Of a stretch of 64,000 nt of DNA, positions 53,646 to 63,529 are shown piece after piece. Origin of the DNA: Alkaliflexus imshenetskii DSM 15055. Its GTDB lineage: Bacteria; Bacteroidota; Bacteroidia; Bacteroidales; Marinilabiliaceae. The stretch covers positions 983,334 to 1,047,333 of the forward strand of contig NZ_KI912105.1 in NCBI RefSeq assembly GCF_000517065.1, read 5' to 3'. The position numbers were made by a program, and so were the translations under genes. The notes under the pieces are model-generated. The model searched no databases. It was not told the origin of the DNA and saw nothing but the letters and a program-made list of their open reading frames with translations. The stretch's first letter is position 1, and each line of letters opens with the position of its first letter.

Positions 53646-56600
53646 TTAATGAAACCTGCTTTTATAAACCGAAGGGGCTACGCCATACATCTGTTTAAAG
53701 CATTTACTGAAATAGCGTGAATCGTTCATGCCAACCATAAATGCAATCTGGGTCATGTTATGCTCGCCTATTTCGATGAGTTGAGCGGCACGTTTCAGTC
53801 GCATTTCGCGAATAAACTCAATGGGCGCCAATCCGGTAAGTGCTTTCAGCTTCTTAAAAAACACTGAGCGGCTCATGGCAAGCTCACTTACCAAATCATC
53901 CACCACCAAAGCGCTATTATCCATATTCTTCTCCATCAACACTTTAAGGTCGGTCATAAACTTCTCGTCGTGAGAGGTCACCTCCGGCACCGAAGGCGCT
54001 ACTTCAAACTTGTTGTCGCCACCTTTTTGCTGATAAAACTCCTGCAACTTGCGACGTTGCTCCAAAAGGTTCTCGATGCGCAGTTTGAGGTGGGCAGGAC
54101 TAAACGGTTTGGTAAGGTAATCATCGGCACCTTTTTGCAAACCACTTAACAGACTCTGCTCATTGGCATTGGCAGTAAGGATGATAAACGGAATATGCGA
54201 GGTATCGAAACACGCCCTTACATCGTGAAGCATCTCCATGCCATCTTTTATGGGCATCATCAGGTCACAGATAATCAGGTCGGGCAAAACCGAACGTGCC
54301 TTTTCAAAACCTTCGGCTCCATTCACAGCTTCAACCACGGTATAGTCCGATTTGAGCACACTCTTAACAAAACGACGCACCTCAGCATTGTCTTCCACAA
54401 GCAACAGAACTGGCTGTCCGGAAATCCCGGCTTCGTCATCAAAAGCCGCATCAGAATGTGGAAGTACCAGTTCTGTGGGTTTCTCCGGGCTAGCTACCTC
54501 ATCAGAGGCATCAAGCACCTCTACATCCTCACCAAAATGAGACAATCCTTTATGGAATTGCAACACAAAGGTGGTTCCATTCACTCCAGATTGTTCCAGA
54601 TAGACTTGGCCATTGTGCATATCCATGAACTCCTTGACCAATGAAAGCCCGATGCCTGAACTTGGAATCCCCTGCCTGCTACGTGCCGGAGATTTGCCAA
54701 AGCGTTCGAACAAGAGGCTTCTTTTATCATCTGGAATGCCTGAGCCATTGTCCGACACCCGTATGGATACCATTTCATCGGTAGCATCAATGGCTAATTT
54801 CACAAACCGGCCGTTATCTATGTACTTGAAAGCGTTGGATAACAGGTTGAATATGATTTTCTCAAGCTTATCGGCATCGGCCCAGATGCAAGCACCATCA
54901 GATTTGTCGTTGAGGGTAAACAGGATGTTGCCCTCCTGAGCTGTTAACCTGAAATGCGCCATCACATCTGAAACAAATTGTCCCACAGATATTTTCCCCA
55001 CGCGCATTGTCATTTTTCGGTTGCTGATTTTCACGAAATCAAGTATCTGATTGATGAGACGAAGCATGCGCTTGCTGTTCTTCTCTACCATCGCCAAAGA
55101 TTCACGCGCGGCATGCGGCAGCGACTTATCATTAAGCACCTGCTCGAGTGGCGCAGTAATCAGCGTAAGCGGCGTGCGTAACTCATGTGAGATATTGGTG
55201 AAAAAATCGAGCTTCATATCAGTAACCTGCTGGTCCACCACAATGCGGTGACGCAGGCGATAGATTGTAAACAGGATATAAACCGCAAGTCCACCAATGG
55301 CAAAGAAGATGATGAAGTAGAGCAAATAAGCCATCGGGGTAACCCAAAAAGAAGGTAATATGGAGATGACCAATTGCCGCTCATTGTCGACCCAAACACC
55401 ATCGCTGTTGGTTGAGCGCACTCTTAAGGTATAATCACCAGCCGGAAGGTTGGTATAATTAACAGAACGGTAATGCTCAAGATATTGCCATTCGCGGTCA
55501 AACCCATCGAGCATCACAGCATATCGCACCGCTTCGGGATACTTCATATCGAGGGCAGCAAATCCAAAGGAGAGGATGTTCTGATTGTGTTTTAACCTGA
55601 TTTGCTCCACCGCATCGATGTGCTTTTGCAAAACGCTGCCCTGACCGGGTCGCATACGCTTGTTCAGCAAACGGAATTCGGTGAAGATAATGGGCGGCAC
55701 AAAGGTGCTTTCGCTGATGGCGTCGGGATGAAAATTGAGCACACCACGATTGGTTCCAATCCATATTCGTCCTTCACTGTCTTTAAAGGCCGGCCCTTCG
55801 GAAAAGCTCAGAACCTGCGCAAAATCGGTCTTGCTGAAGTTTCTGAAACTTTCGGCAGTGGTATCGAAGCGGCTCAGACCATTTTCGGTGGCAATCCATA
55901 GATGTCCGTTGGCGCCTTCGGTTATCGACAGCACCACATCGGCAGGCAGGCCGTGTTCTTTGGTGTAGGATTTAAATCGATACGCTTTGTCAGCCGGCGA
56001 CGAAATCACTTTATTCAATCCTCCGCCAAAAGTGGCGATATAGACATCACCTCCGGGCACAACCAGAATGCTATGCACATCATTGTTGCTTAAGCAGCTT
56101 AAATCGCCGGGATTATAGGTGTAGTAATTAAAACTGATGCGCTCGGGCTCCACAAAATCAGAGTTGAAAACCACCAGCCCGTTGTTGGTACCCACCCATA
56201 TATTATTATGCAAATCAGATGCAATATACCTCACACGCGAGCAGCTGTTGATGGGATAATTATTCAGATGGTTGCGATGGTTAATAAAGCGTACCCGGCC
56301 CTGTTCATCGGTTTCCACAAGATTTATTCCACCACCATAAGTGGCAAGCCACATGCGTCCGGACCCGTCTTTGTGAATATGGTACACTTCGTTGTGACTC
56401 AGGCTATACAAATCAGCCTCGTCGTACCTGTAACGGGTAAGTTGGTACCGCAGCTCTCCGCCTTGCTGAAAAGGTTGAGCACGTATTAACCCATCGCCTT
56501 TGGTTCCAAGCCAGACAATGCCATCATCGTCTTCAAACACACAATACACATTGGCATGCGACACCTGAATATTTTTATGAATCCGCCCATCGGCACCGAA

Positions 56601-58064
56601 ATAACCAATCAGTTGGCGTGCTTTGTTAAACAGCGCCAACTTGCCCGACTTGGTCGACACCCACAGCCGGCTGCCCGAATCCTCCATGACAGCACGTACA
56701 TCGTTGTCGTTTATCATAATGGGATTCTCAACGGGCATCAGAAAATCAAATGACCGGTCGACAAACACAAACTTCTCAAGCCCCTTGGCTCGGGTACACA
56801 TCCATAAGTTGCCCTGCCGGTCGGAAAACATTGAGTGCAGCCGGTCAGAAAAGGTCATAAGCAACTCCTCCGAATCAAAAAACGGGCGTAACACATTTGC
56901 TTGCCTGTCGAGATAATACACGCCCCCGCCATGCGGATGGATCCACAACATGCCGTTCACATCTTCATGAATCATAAATGTGGGACCACCTACGCCATCC
57001 ATCGTGCTGCTGCTCACCCGATGATTAACTACTGTGCGCGTATCAGACTTGTATTGTGTGAGATAACCAGAGTTTTGCTGAATCCAGACATCGCCATGCG
57101 TATCCAGATAGGTATCATAAGTTTCATATCCCTCAAAATGCGACTTCCCTCCGCGATTAAAATGGGTGAATGAATCGGTTTGGCTGTTGTAAACAAAAAA
57201 ACCGTCATCCATGGTAGCCAGAAAATACGCCCCATTGCCAAGCCGGTGAATGGATGTAATTTCGGAAGTAGTGGGCACCTGAAGCAAGATGAATCGCCCG
57301 CCATGTTTTACGTATCGCCACACACGACCTCGGATTGAACCAAACCAGATGTCGTTGTCCATCTCACAAACGCTGTAAAATCCCTGACGGTTGTTTGCCA
57401 AATCACCTGTTTCACTGAAATAACCCGCCGGTCGCTCATTGGTATGCGCCAAAACAAATAAGCCATTGTTGGTAAGCAACCATTCATTGCCAACGTTATC
57501 TTCGTAAACCTTACGCACCACATTCCCATCAATCAGTCCATTTTTGCTCGAAAAGTAACGCGTTGTCACATGCTTGGTCAGCGAGTCGGTTTCGACACGA
57601 TACGCTCCTTCATTCTCTGTTATCAACCAAATGATGCCCTTATTAAGTGATTCCAAACGAACGATGTTGTGATGAATTTCCGGTTCATCGGGCACGTTCA
57701 AAAACTCCTCAAACACCGGGTCGAACCGCACCACATTTCGCCCATACGCCAGCAACCAGATAAAACCGTACTTATCTTCTGAAATGAAATCAATACGACT
57801 GCTGGTTTGTTGAATGTTATCACCGGGTCTGATTTTATAAGACTTAAAGTCGTACCCGTCAAACCGGCTCAATCCATCCCAGGTGGCAAACCACATGTAG
57901 CCTTTCTGGTCCTGAAGGATGCTCATAACCGAATTTTGCGACAAGCCATCCTCTGTGGTGTAGCGTGTCCAGATATAGTGCGGCCGGTTGGTTGCAAAAA
58001 CATCTACCGACAACCACAACAGTGTCATCACCACTATCATCTTGATTTTATCACAAATCTGCAT
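53646..58064 (-). CDS. Hybrid two-component system regulator (HTCS)
   Basis: This 1472-residue protein joins all parts of a two-component system. A signal peptide (about 1-24) is followed by periplasmic Reg_prop beta-propeller repeats (HYIWTRYTTEDGLSQNSV, then many GxxWxGT-type units to about 815), a Y_Y_Y domain (about 825-890), one membrane helix (about 905-932), HisKA with NISHELRTPL (His960), HATPase_c (about 1010-1130, DNGSGIPDDK), a receiver domain with ICDLMMP (Asp1267) and an AraC-type HTH (about 1370-1472). It senses a glycan breakdown product and switches on the surrounding pectin genes. Length and order are usual for the family. Confidence 0.96.
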   Translation of the reverse strand: MQICDKIKMIVVMTLLWLSVDVFATNRPHYIWTRYTTEDGLSQNSVMSILQDQKGYMWFATWDGLSRFDGYDFKSYKIRPGDNIQQTSSRIDFISEDKYGFIWLLAYGRNVVRFDPVFEEFLNVPDEPEIHHNIVRLESLNKGIIWLITENEGAYRVETDSLTKHVTTRYFSSKNGLIDGNVVRKVYEDNVGNEWLLTNNGLFVLAHTNERPAGYFSETGDLANNRQGFYSVCEMDNDIWFGSIRGRVWRYVKHGGRFILLQVPTTSEITSIHRLGNGAYFLATMDDGFFVYNSQTDSFTHFNRGGKSHFEGYETYDTYLDTHGDVWIQQNSGYLTQYKSDTRTVVNHRVSSSTMDGVGGPTFMIHEDVNGMLWIHPHGGGVYYLDRQANVLRPFFDSEELLMTFSDRLHSMFSDRQGNLWMCTRAKGLEKFVFVDRSFDFLMPVENPIMINDNDVRAVMEDSGSRLWVSTKSGKLALFNKARQLIGYFGADGRIHKNIQVSHANVYCVFEDDDGIVWLGTKGDGLIRAQPFQQGGELRYQLTRYRYDEADLYSLSHNEVYHIHKDGSGRMWLATYGGGINLVETDEQGRVRFINHRNHLNNYPINSCSRVRYIASDLHNNIWVGTNNGLVVFNSDFVEPERISFNYYTYNPGDLSCLSNNDVHSILVVPGGDVYIATFGGGLNKVISSPADKAYRFKSYTKEHGLPADVVLSITEGANGHLWIATENGLSRFDTTAESFRNFSKTDFAQVLSFSEGPAFKDSEGRIWIGTNRGVLNFHPDAISESTFVPPIIFTEFRLLNKRMRPGQGSVLQKHIDAVEQIRLKHNQNILSFGFAALDMKYPEAVRYAVMLDGFDREWQYLEHYRSVNYTNLPAGDYTLRVRSTNSDGVWVDNERQLVISILPSFWVTPMAYLLYFIIFFAIGGLAVYILFTIYRLRHRIVVDQQVTDMKLDFFTNISHELRTPLTLITAPLEQVLNDKSLPHAARESLAMVEKNSKRMLRLINQILDFVKISNRKMTMRVGKISVGQFVSDVMAHFRLTAQEGNILFTLNDKSDGACIWADADKLEKIIFNLLSNAFKYIDNGRFVKLAIDATDEMVSIRVSDNGSGIPDDKRSLLFERFGKSPARSRQGIPSSGIGLSLVKEFMDMHNGQVYLEQSGVNGTTFVLQFHKGLSHFGEDVEVLDASDEVASPEKPTELVLPHSDAAFDDEAGISGQPVLLLVEDNAEVRRFVKSVLKSDYTVVEAVNGAEGFEKARSVLPDLIICDLMMPIKDGMEMLHDVRACFDTSHIPFIILTANANEQSLLSGLQKGADDYLTKPFSPAHLKLRIENLLEQRRKLQEFYQQKGGDNKFEVAPSVPEVTSHDEKFMTDLKVLMEKNMDNSALVVDDLVSELAMSRSVFFKKLKALTGLAPIEFIREMRLKRAAQLIEIGEHNMTQIAFMVGMNDSRYFSKCFKQMYGVAPSVYKSRFH

Positions 58065-58322
58065 ACCTAGTTCTACCTGCTGCGTGATGTGTTTCTTTTA
58101 AAATATAGATGTCAGATTATTAGATTTAAGATGGATAAACAGCTCAGATTAGCCAAAGAAGATATCTATTCATCTTTCCATCCCCAATAAACATCTCAAA
58201 ACCTCTGATATGAAAGCGAAAATCTCACTGCTTTCGCATCATCTCATGCTCTTTTATAAAACAGCAATCTTTTAACCTACAACGATAAAGATAGCATATA
58301 GGGTTCAATTCCCGACTCAAAA
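58065..58322. other. Gene-free stretch upstream of the HTCS gene
   Basis: No gene is visible. It contains a TAGATGTCAGATTATTAGAT repeat at about 58105-58125 and, on the minus strand, TATCTTTA near 58285 (7 of 8 bases of the -7 consensus), which may be the HTCS promoter. Confidence 0.4.
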
Positions 58323-58360
58323 ATCAATTTGTGCCCCATGATAGACCAATTTTTACACAT
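58323..58360. promoter_or_regulatory. Direct repeat, candidate HTCS binding site before GH105
   Basis: ACCAATTTTTACACAT at 58345 and the weaker ATCAATTTGTGCCCCA at 58323 are spaced by 22 bases, the same spacing as at 51946-51983, with the same core. The flank AGACCA is shared too. It lies 165 bases before the GH105 gene. Confidence 0.55.
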
Positions 58361-58524
58361 CGCAGGCAGAAAACCTATTACTACACATTTTTAGTTAATT
58401 AGTAGCCGATTGATTCTGTTGGTTCATCGTAAATTGCATCAAGATAAATTCCGAAATGGATTTTTAGCTCATTTTCAGAGTAGATATCTATTAACTAAAC
58501 AACAACCTCAAAACGGGATAAAAA

Positions 58525-59712
58525 ATGAACAGAACAGCAGTTAGCATCACACTATTTCTGGCGATACTGGTCTCAGCCTGCAGCTCCGGTAGTCAGGAAA
58601 ACAAATATTACTGGGCCGAAAAAATGGCGCAGTCTGACATGCAAAGAAACCCGGAAGCATGGATGATAGATTTCAGGAAAACGCCAAAATGGGAATACAC
58701 ACACGGTCTGATGATGACTTCGATGATGGAACTTTACAGCAAAACCGGAAATGAAATCTATCTGAACTATGTGCAGGAGTTCGCCGATAAGTTTATTCTC
58801 GAAAATGGTGAAATCCTCACCTATAAACTTACCGATTACAACATTGACCGCATCAATCCTGGGAAATTCATGATTGACCTCTATCAGGTAACGGGTGACC
58901 CAAACTTGCTTGCGGGCATCGAAAAGCTGCGTGAGCAGATGCGCCATCATCCAAGAACCTCAGAAGGAGGTTTCTGGCATAAAAAAGTGTATCCTTATCA
59001 GATGTGGCTTGATGGCTTGTACATGGGCGCACCTTTTCTGGCGCAGTATGCACACTATTTTGATGAGCCGGAAATATTTGCCGATGTGGCCCACCAGTTC
59101 AGTCTGGTGGATAAAAACATGTATGACGAAGCCACCGGATTGTACCACCATGCCTGGGACGAAAAGCGCGAGCAGCGCTGGGCCGACCCGGTAACCGGTC
59201 TCTCACCCGGATTCTGGGGCCGCAGCCTCGGCTGGTTTGCGATGGGACTGGTAGATGCAGCTTCATGGTTTCCGACCAACCATCCCGATTTAAAAGAGAT
59301 GGTGCGCATCATCAATAAACTGGCCGAAGGCGCTATCAAATATCAGAATCCCGAAACCGGCCTCTGGTCACAAGTGCCAGAGCAGCCCGGACGCGAAGGC
59401 AACTACGAAGAGGCTACCGCATCCGCCATGCTCACCTATTTCCTGCTTAAGGGCGTAAGATTGGGATATCTCGACAACAAATACCTGGCATACGGCAAAA
59501 AAGGCTATCAGGGCATTCTCGACCACCTGATTCGCGAAGATGCAGATGGCACCATCAGTCTGGAATCGTGCTGCGAAGTTGCAGGATTGGGCGGAAACCC
59601 CTTCCGCGATGGCTCTTATGAATACTATATTTCGGAGCCGGTGCGCGACAATGACCCAAAAGGTGTGGGACCGTTTATTCTGGCATCAATCGAAATGGCT
59701 GAATTGAGATAG
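58525..59712 (+). CDS. GH105 unsaturated glucuronyl/galacturonyl hydrolase lipoprotein
   Basis: The 395-residue protein has a lipobox (LAILVSACS, Cys near 19) and an (alpha/alpha)6 barrel typical of GH105 (YteR/RhiN): WEYTHGLMMTSMMELY, then MWLDGLYMGAPFLAQYA with the catalytic Asp163, HAWDE, WGRSLGWFAMGLVDA and EATASAMLTYFLLKG. GH105 enzymes remove the unsaturated uronic acid left at the non-reducing end by pectate or rhamnogalacturonan lyases, with water addition to the double bond. This fits the PL1 lyase nearby. First gene of a rightward set with GH43 and GH28. Confidence 0.94.
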   Translation: MNRTAVSITLFLAILVSACSSGSQENKYYWAEKMAQSDMQRNPEAWMIDFRKTPKWEYTHGLMMTSMMELYSKTGNEIYLNYVQEFADKFILENGEILTYKLTDYNIDRINPGKFMIDLYQVTGDPNLLAGIEKLREQMRHHPRTSEGGFWHKKVYPYQMWLDGLYMGAPFLAQYAHYFDEPEIFADVAHQFSLVDKNMYDEATGLYHHAWDEKREQRWADPVTGLSPGFWGRSLGWFAMGLVDAASWFPTNHPDLKEMVRIINKLAEGAIKYQNPETGLWSQVPEQPGREGNYEEATASAMLTYFLLKGVRLGYLDNKYLAYGKKGYQGILDHLIREDADGTISLESCCEVAGLGGNPFRDGSYEYYISEPVRDNDPKGVGPFILASIEMAELR

Positions 59713-59713
59713 A

Positions 59714-59788
59714 CATATAGATGTTAGATGGTTAGATAATTAGATGTCAGATGGTTAGACATTAGATGAACAGAGGATTAGACATCTA
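59714..59788. repeat. TAGATGT-rich intergenic repeat
   Basis: The gap after the GH105 gene holds repeated units of TTAGATG, TAGATGTCAGATGGTTAGA and TAGACAT. The words match repeats at 36222-36290, 58101-58140 and 61534-61570. The rest of the 177-base gap shows no gene or clear terminator, so GH43 may be read from the GH105 transcript. Confidence 0.65.
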
Positions 59789-59889
59789 TTTAATTGCAAC
59801 GATGCCTCACAATCGATAAGGCAAAGTGTCACGCATCTAACCAGCAGTATTAAGCAAATGGAATATCAAACTATATAAATTTTTTTGAG

Positions 59890-61518
59890 ATGAAAAAAAT
59901 CAAAGCATTACTGTTCCTGTTTTCAATGGCGGCAGTGCTCCTGGCACAAAAGCCGTTTGTTTCAAGCGTTTGGGTTGCTGACAATGGCGACGGAACCTAT
60001 AAAAACCCGATTCTGTACGCCGACTACTCAGACCCTGACCTCGTGCGTGTGGGTGAGGATTTCTACATGACGGCTTCCAGTTTCAACGTAATCCCCGGAT
60101 TACCCATTCTGCATTCAAAAGACCTGGTTAACTGGCAACTGATAAACCACGCACTGGAGCGTCAACCACCCTACGACCACTACTCCAAGGTTCAGCATGG
60201 TGCCGGCGTTTGGGCGCCAAGCATGCGATTCCACAACGGTGAATACTACATCTACTGGGGCGACCCCGATTTTGGCATCTACATGGTTAAAACCGATGAC
60301 CCTGCTGCCAAATGGAGCAAACCGGTGCTCGTGAAAGCAGGCAAAGGACTTATCGACCCCTCTCCACTTTGGGATGAAGATGGCCGCGCCTATCTGGTGT
60401 ATGCTTACGCCGGAAGCCGTGCTGGCATCAAAAGCATTTTGGTAGCGGCTGAGATGAGTCCCTGCGGTACACACATGCTCAACGAGGGCAAAATAATTTT
60501 CGATGGTCACGATGACCACGAAACTGTGGAAGGGCCAAAATTCTATAAGTACAACGGGTATTATTACATTTTTGCCCCTGCCGGTGGCGTAACGTACGGA
60601 TGGCAGCTGGTATTGCGTTCAAAAAATGTGTACGGCCCTTATGAGCACAGAATTGTAATGCATCAGGGCAGCACCAACATCAACGGGCCACACCAGGGTG
60701 GCTGGGTTGAACTGGAATCGGGCGAACACTGGTTTGTTCACTTCCAGGACCAATTCACCTACGGCAGGGTTACGCACCTAAACCCCATGACATGGAAAAA
60801 TGGCTGGCCTGTAATTGGTATCGACCGCGAAGGGAAAGGCACCGGCGAACCGGTATCATCCTACAGAAAACCCAACGTGGGAAAAACGCATCCCATAGCA
60901 ACCCCACCCGATTCTGACGAGTTCGACAACTACGAACTTGGACTACAGTGGCAATGGCATGCCAACCCCAAAAACACATGGGCGTTTATCAATCCGGGCA
61001 AAAAGCAGCTGAGACTATTCTCTGACCTCATTCCGGAAGAGGCTGTGAGCTACTATCAGGTACCCAATTTGCTTATGCAAAAATTCCCTTCCAATGAGTT
61101 TACTGTAGAAACCAAAATGACTTTCAAGCCTAACGACCGGATGACTGGCGAAAGAGCCGGCATTATTGTGATGGGATACAGCTACGCCTCCCTGGCGCTG
61201 GAAGACCGTGAAGATGGCATCTATCTGGTTTACAACATTTGCAACAATGCCAGAAATGGAAATGCAGAAACAGAAGCGTTTGCCACCAAAATAAACAGCA
61301 ACACCGTGCATTTCAGAATCACAGTGTCGGCCGATAGCATGGTAGAATTCAGCTACAGCACCAACGGACGCAGATTTACCAAAATGGATACCGCCTTCAA
61401 AGCCGATAGAGGTCATTGGATTGGTGCCAAGGTAGGTGTTTTCTGCACCCGTCTGCAAACTACCAACGACTCTGGATTTGCCGATTTCGACTATTTCAGG
61501 TTTTCGAAAAAGAGATGA
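59890..61518 (+). CDS. GH43 beta-xylosidase/alpha-L-arabinofuranosidase-type enzyme
   Basis: The 542-residue exported protein has a signal peptide (1-20, ending VLLAQ). The five-bladed GH43 propeller spans about 28-330 with all three catalytic acids: DYSDPDLV (base Asp48), GLIDPSP (Asp156) and VEGPKF (acid Glu214). A C-terminal beta-sandwich (about 345-540, SDEFDNYELGLQWQWHANP) is the concanavalin-like domain of the larger GH43 subfamilies; the pattern recalls subfamily 12. It would remove arabinose or xylose from side chains of pectin; exact specificity is not decided by sequence. A terminator follows. Confidence 0.92.
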   Translation: MKKIKALLFLFSMAAVLLAQKPFVSSVWVADNGDGTYKNPILYADYSDPDLVRVGEDFYMTASSFNVIPGLPILHSKDLVNWQLINHALERQPPYDHYSKVQHGAGVWAPSMRFHNGEYYIYWGDPDFGIYMVKTDDPAAKWSKPVLVKAGKGLIDPSPLWDEDGRAYLVYAYAGSRAGIKSILVAAEMSPCGTHMLNEGKIIFDGHDDHETVEGPKFYKYNGYYYIFAPAGGVTYGWQLVLRSKNVYGPYEHRIVMHQGSTNINGPHQGGWVELESGEHWFVHFQDQFTYGRVTHLNPMTWKNGWPVIGIDREGKGTGEPVSSYRKPNVGKTHPIATPPDSDEFDNYELGLQWQWHANPKNTWAFINPGKKQLRLFSDLIPEEAVSYYQVPNLLMQKFPSNEFTVETKMTFKPNDRMTGERAGIIVMGYSYASLALEDREDGIYLVYNICNNARNGNAETEAFATKINSNTVHFRITVSADSMVEFSYSTNGRRFTKMDTAFKADRGHWIGAKVGVFCTRLQTTNDSGFADFDYFRFSKKR

Positions 61519-61533
61519 GTTCTTAAAACAAAA

Positions 61534-61570
61534 TAGAGTGCTAGATATTAGATGATTAGAGGGAGATATA
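61534..61570. repeat. Short TAGATATTAGATG intergenic repeat
   Basis: AGTGCTAGATATTAGATGAT after the GH43 stop resembles the longer repeats of the same type elsewhere in the window. It is short and could be chance on its own; its position right after a stop codon matches the others. Confidence 0.45.
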
Positions 61571-61647
61571 AGTTGGGGGAGATAATTTAAACACTTAGAG
61601 AACGTATCACATCCTCTAAAAAACAACTCAACAATAAAGACAAGATA

Positions 61648-61684
61648 ATCGGGGAGCAACATCAACACTGCTCCCTGATTTTAC
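61648..61684 (+). terminator. Terminator after GH43
   Basis: ATCGGGGAGCA / TGCTCCCTGAT pair over 10 of 11 bases with a 10-base loop and are followed by TTTTA. It separates GH43 from GH28, so GH28 may be reached by read-through or have its own promoter. Confidence 0.7.
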
Positions 61685-61717
61685 TAACCGATTTAATCAC
61701 AATTTGCGCAGAAGGAA

Positions 61718-63433
61718 ATGAAGAAGAGAAATATCAAGAATCTAAAACTGACCCTATGGTCAGCTACCTTGGCAGTGATGCTGTTTACGGCATGTCACTC
61801 GCCAAAAAACGCAGGCCCCGATTACTCATGGGTTTATGACAACATTGAGTTTGACATGCCCAAAGTGAAGGAGCCGGTGTTTCCAAACAATAGTATAAAC
61901 ATTACCGATTTAGGCGCCGTGGCCGATGGACAAACACTTAACACCGAAATATTTGCAAAAGCCATTGACATGATGGTGGCCAAAGGTGGTGGACGCGTGA
62001 TTGTGCCCGCCGGAATCTGGATGACAGGCCCCATTGTGATGAAAAGCAACATCAACATCCACCTTGAAGATGGCGCGATGGTGCGCTTCAGCGACAACTT
62101 CGACCTTTATCCGTTAGTGGAGAGCTCATTTGAAGGCATCATGACCTGGCGCTGCCAGTCGCCAATCAGCGGTCGCGACCTGGAAAACATCGCCTTCACC
62201 GGAAATGGCGTGTTTGATGGCAACGGACAAGCCTGGCGACCTGTAAAACGCGGCAAAATGACTGCCAACCAATGGAGAAACCTTGTGAAATCCGGTGGCA
62301 CACTCGAAGACAATGACTCCTACTGGTGGCCTACTGAGCAGGCCGCACGTGGCTACATCATCAGCAACCGCAACAACCTCCCCCAGCTCGAAACCTACGA
62401 AGAGTTCCTCGAAATAAAAGACTTTTTGCGTCCGGTAATGGTGAGTCTCATCAACTGCCAGCGTGTTTTACTGGATGGACTTACCTTTCAAAACTCACCG
62501 GCATGGAATATTCACCCGCTGATGTGTCAGGATGTAACCATCCGCAATCTCACGGTGCGCAATCCCTGGTATTCGCAAAACGGTGATGGTCTCGATTTGG
62601 AATCGTGCAAAAACGTGGTCATCTACAACAACAATTTTGATGTAGGCGATGATGCCATCTGCTTCAAATCAGGACGCGACAAGGAAGGTCGTGACCGTGC
62701 CATCCCAACAGAAAATGTCATAGTGAAAAACAACGTGGTGTACCACGGACATGGCGGTTTTGTGGTAGGAAGCGAAATGTCGGGTGGCGTGCGCAATGTG
62801 CATGTGTCCGATTGCACCTTCATGGGCACCAACATTGGCATTCGCTTTAAAAGTACGCGCGGTCGCGGTGGCATCGTAGAAAACATCTACATCTCCAACA
62901 TTAACATGATTGACATCCCCACCGAGCCCATCCGTTTCAACATGTTTTATGGCGGCAAAGCGCCGGTACTCGACAATGGCGAAAGCAGCACATCACTGAT
63001 AGAATCCGATGCACCGTCAGTGCCGGTTACCGAAGAGACGCCGCTATTTCGCAACATCCATGTGAAAAACATTGTTGCCAACGGATTTGGAAATGCCGCC
63101 CTCTTCATGGGATTGCCCGAACTAAAACTTGAAAATGTGGTGCTCGAAAACGCCATCCTTCAGGCGCCCAAAGGCTTCTCAATCATTGATGCGGAGGGTA
63201 TTGTACTGAAGAATGTGAAAATCATCAGAGACAGCGGTCCGGCACTGACCATTTTCAACAGCAACAACATCACAATCAAAGATTTTGATTTCAACAAAAA
63301 CGTGGCTGAGCCGGGACTTGCTGTATCAGGAAGAAGTTCAGGAAATATCGACATTCAAAAAACCGATTTTAACAATCCTGACAAAGATATCCTTCTGGTA
63401 AATGGAGCCACCAACGAAACCATTGGTTGGTAA
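61718..63433 (+). CDS. GH28 polygalacturonase-family lipoprotein
   Basis: The 571-residue protein carries a lipoprotein signal (VMLFTACHS, Cys near 26) and a right-handed beta-helix of GH28. The catalytic set is complete: NGDGLD (Asp290 and Asp293), VGDDAI (Asp311/Asp312), GHGG (His345) and RFK (Arg376, Lys378). The N-terminal NITDLGAVADGQTLNTE is the usual entry of exo-acting bacterial GH28 enzymes. It hydrolyses galacturonan or rhamnogalacturonan. About 460 residues is typical; here insertions in the helix (NGESSTSLIE) and a longer tail add length. Last gene of the locus, followed by a strong terminator. Confidence 0.93.
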   Translation: MKKRNIKNLKLTLWSATLAVMLFTACHSPKNAGPDYSWVYDNIEFDMPKVKEPVFPNNSINITDLGAVADGQTLNTEIFAKAIDMMVAKGGGRVIVPAGIWMTGPIVMKSNINIHLEDGAMVRFSDNFDLYPLVESSFEGIMTWRCQSPISGRDLENIAFTGNGVFDGNGQAWRPVKRGKMTANQWRNLVKSGGTLEDNDSYWWPTEQAARGYIISNRNNLPQLETYEEFLEIKDFLRPVMVSLINCQRVLLDGLTFQNSPAWNIHPLMCQDVTIRNLTVRNPWYSQNGDGLDLESCKNVVIYNNNFDVGDDAICFKSGRDKEGRDRAIPTENVIVKNNVVYHGHGGFVVGSEMSGGVRNVHVSDCTFMGTNIGIRFKSTRGRGGIVENIYISNINMIDIPTEPIRFNMFYGGKAPVLDNGESSTSLIESDAPSVPVTEETPLFRNIHVKNIVANGFGNAALFMGLPELKLENVVLENAILQAPKGFSIIDAEGIVLKNVKIIRDSGPALTIFNSNNITIKDFDFNKNVAEPGLAVSGRSSGNIDIQKTDFNNPDKDILLVNGATNETIGW

Positions 63434-63463
63434 CAAAACCTGATAAACTTAAGTTGTTTGAGA

Positions 63464-63513
63464 GAAACCACGGACTTCACCATTTTTAGTGATATCCGTG
63501 GTTTCATTTTTAT
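63464..63513. terminator. Terminator between GH28 and the plug-domain gene
   Basis: GAAACCACGGA / TCCGTGGTTTC form an 11-bp perfect stem with a 20-base loop and an ATTTTTATC tail on the plus strand. The two flanking genes converge on it. Confidence 0.8.
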
Positions 63514-63529
63514 CTAATGATGAAGTGCT

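Noticed and set aside
59714-59788. CRISPR array
   Set aside because: The TAGATG units are short, irregular and lack unique spacers of constant length; no cas gene is present.
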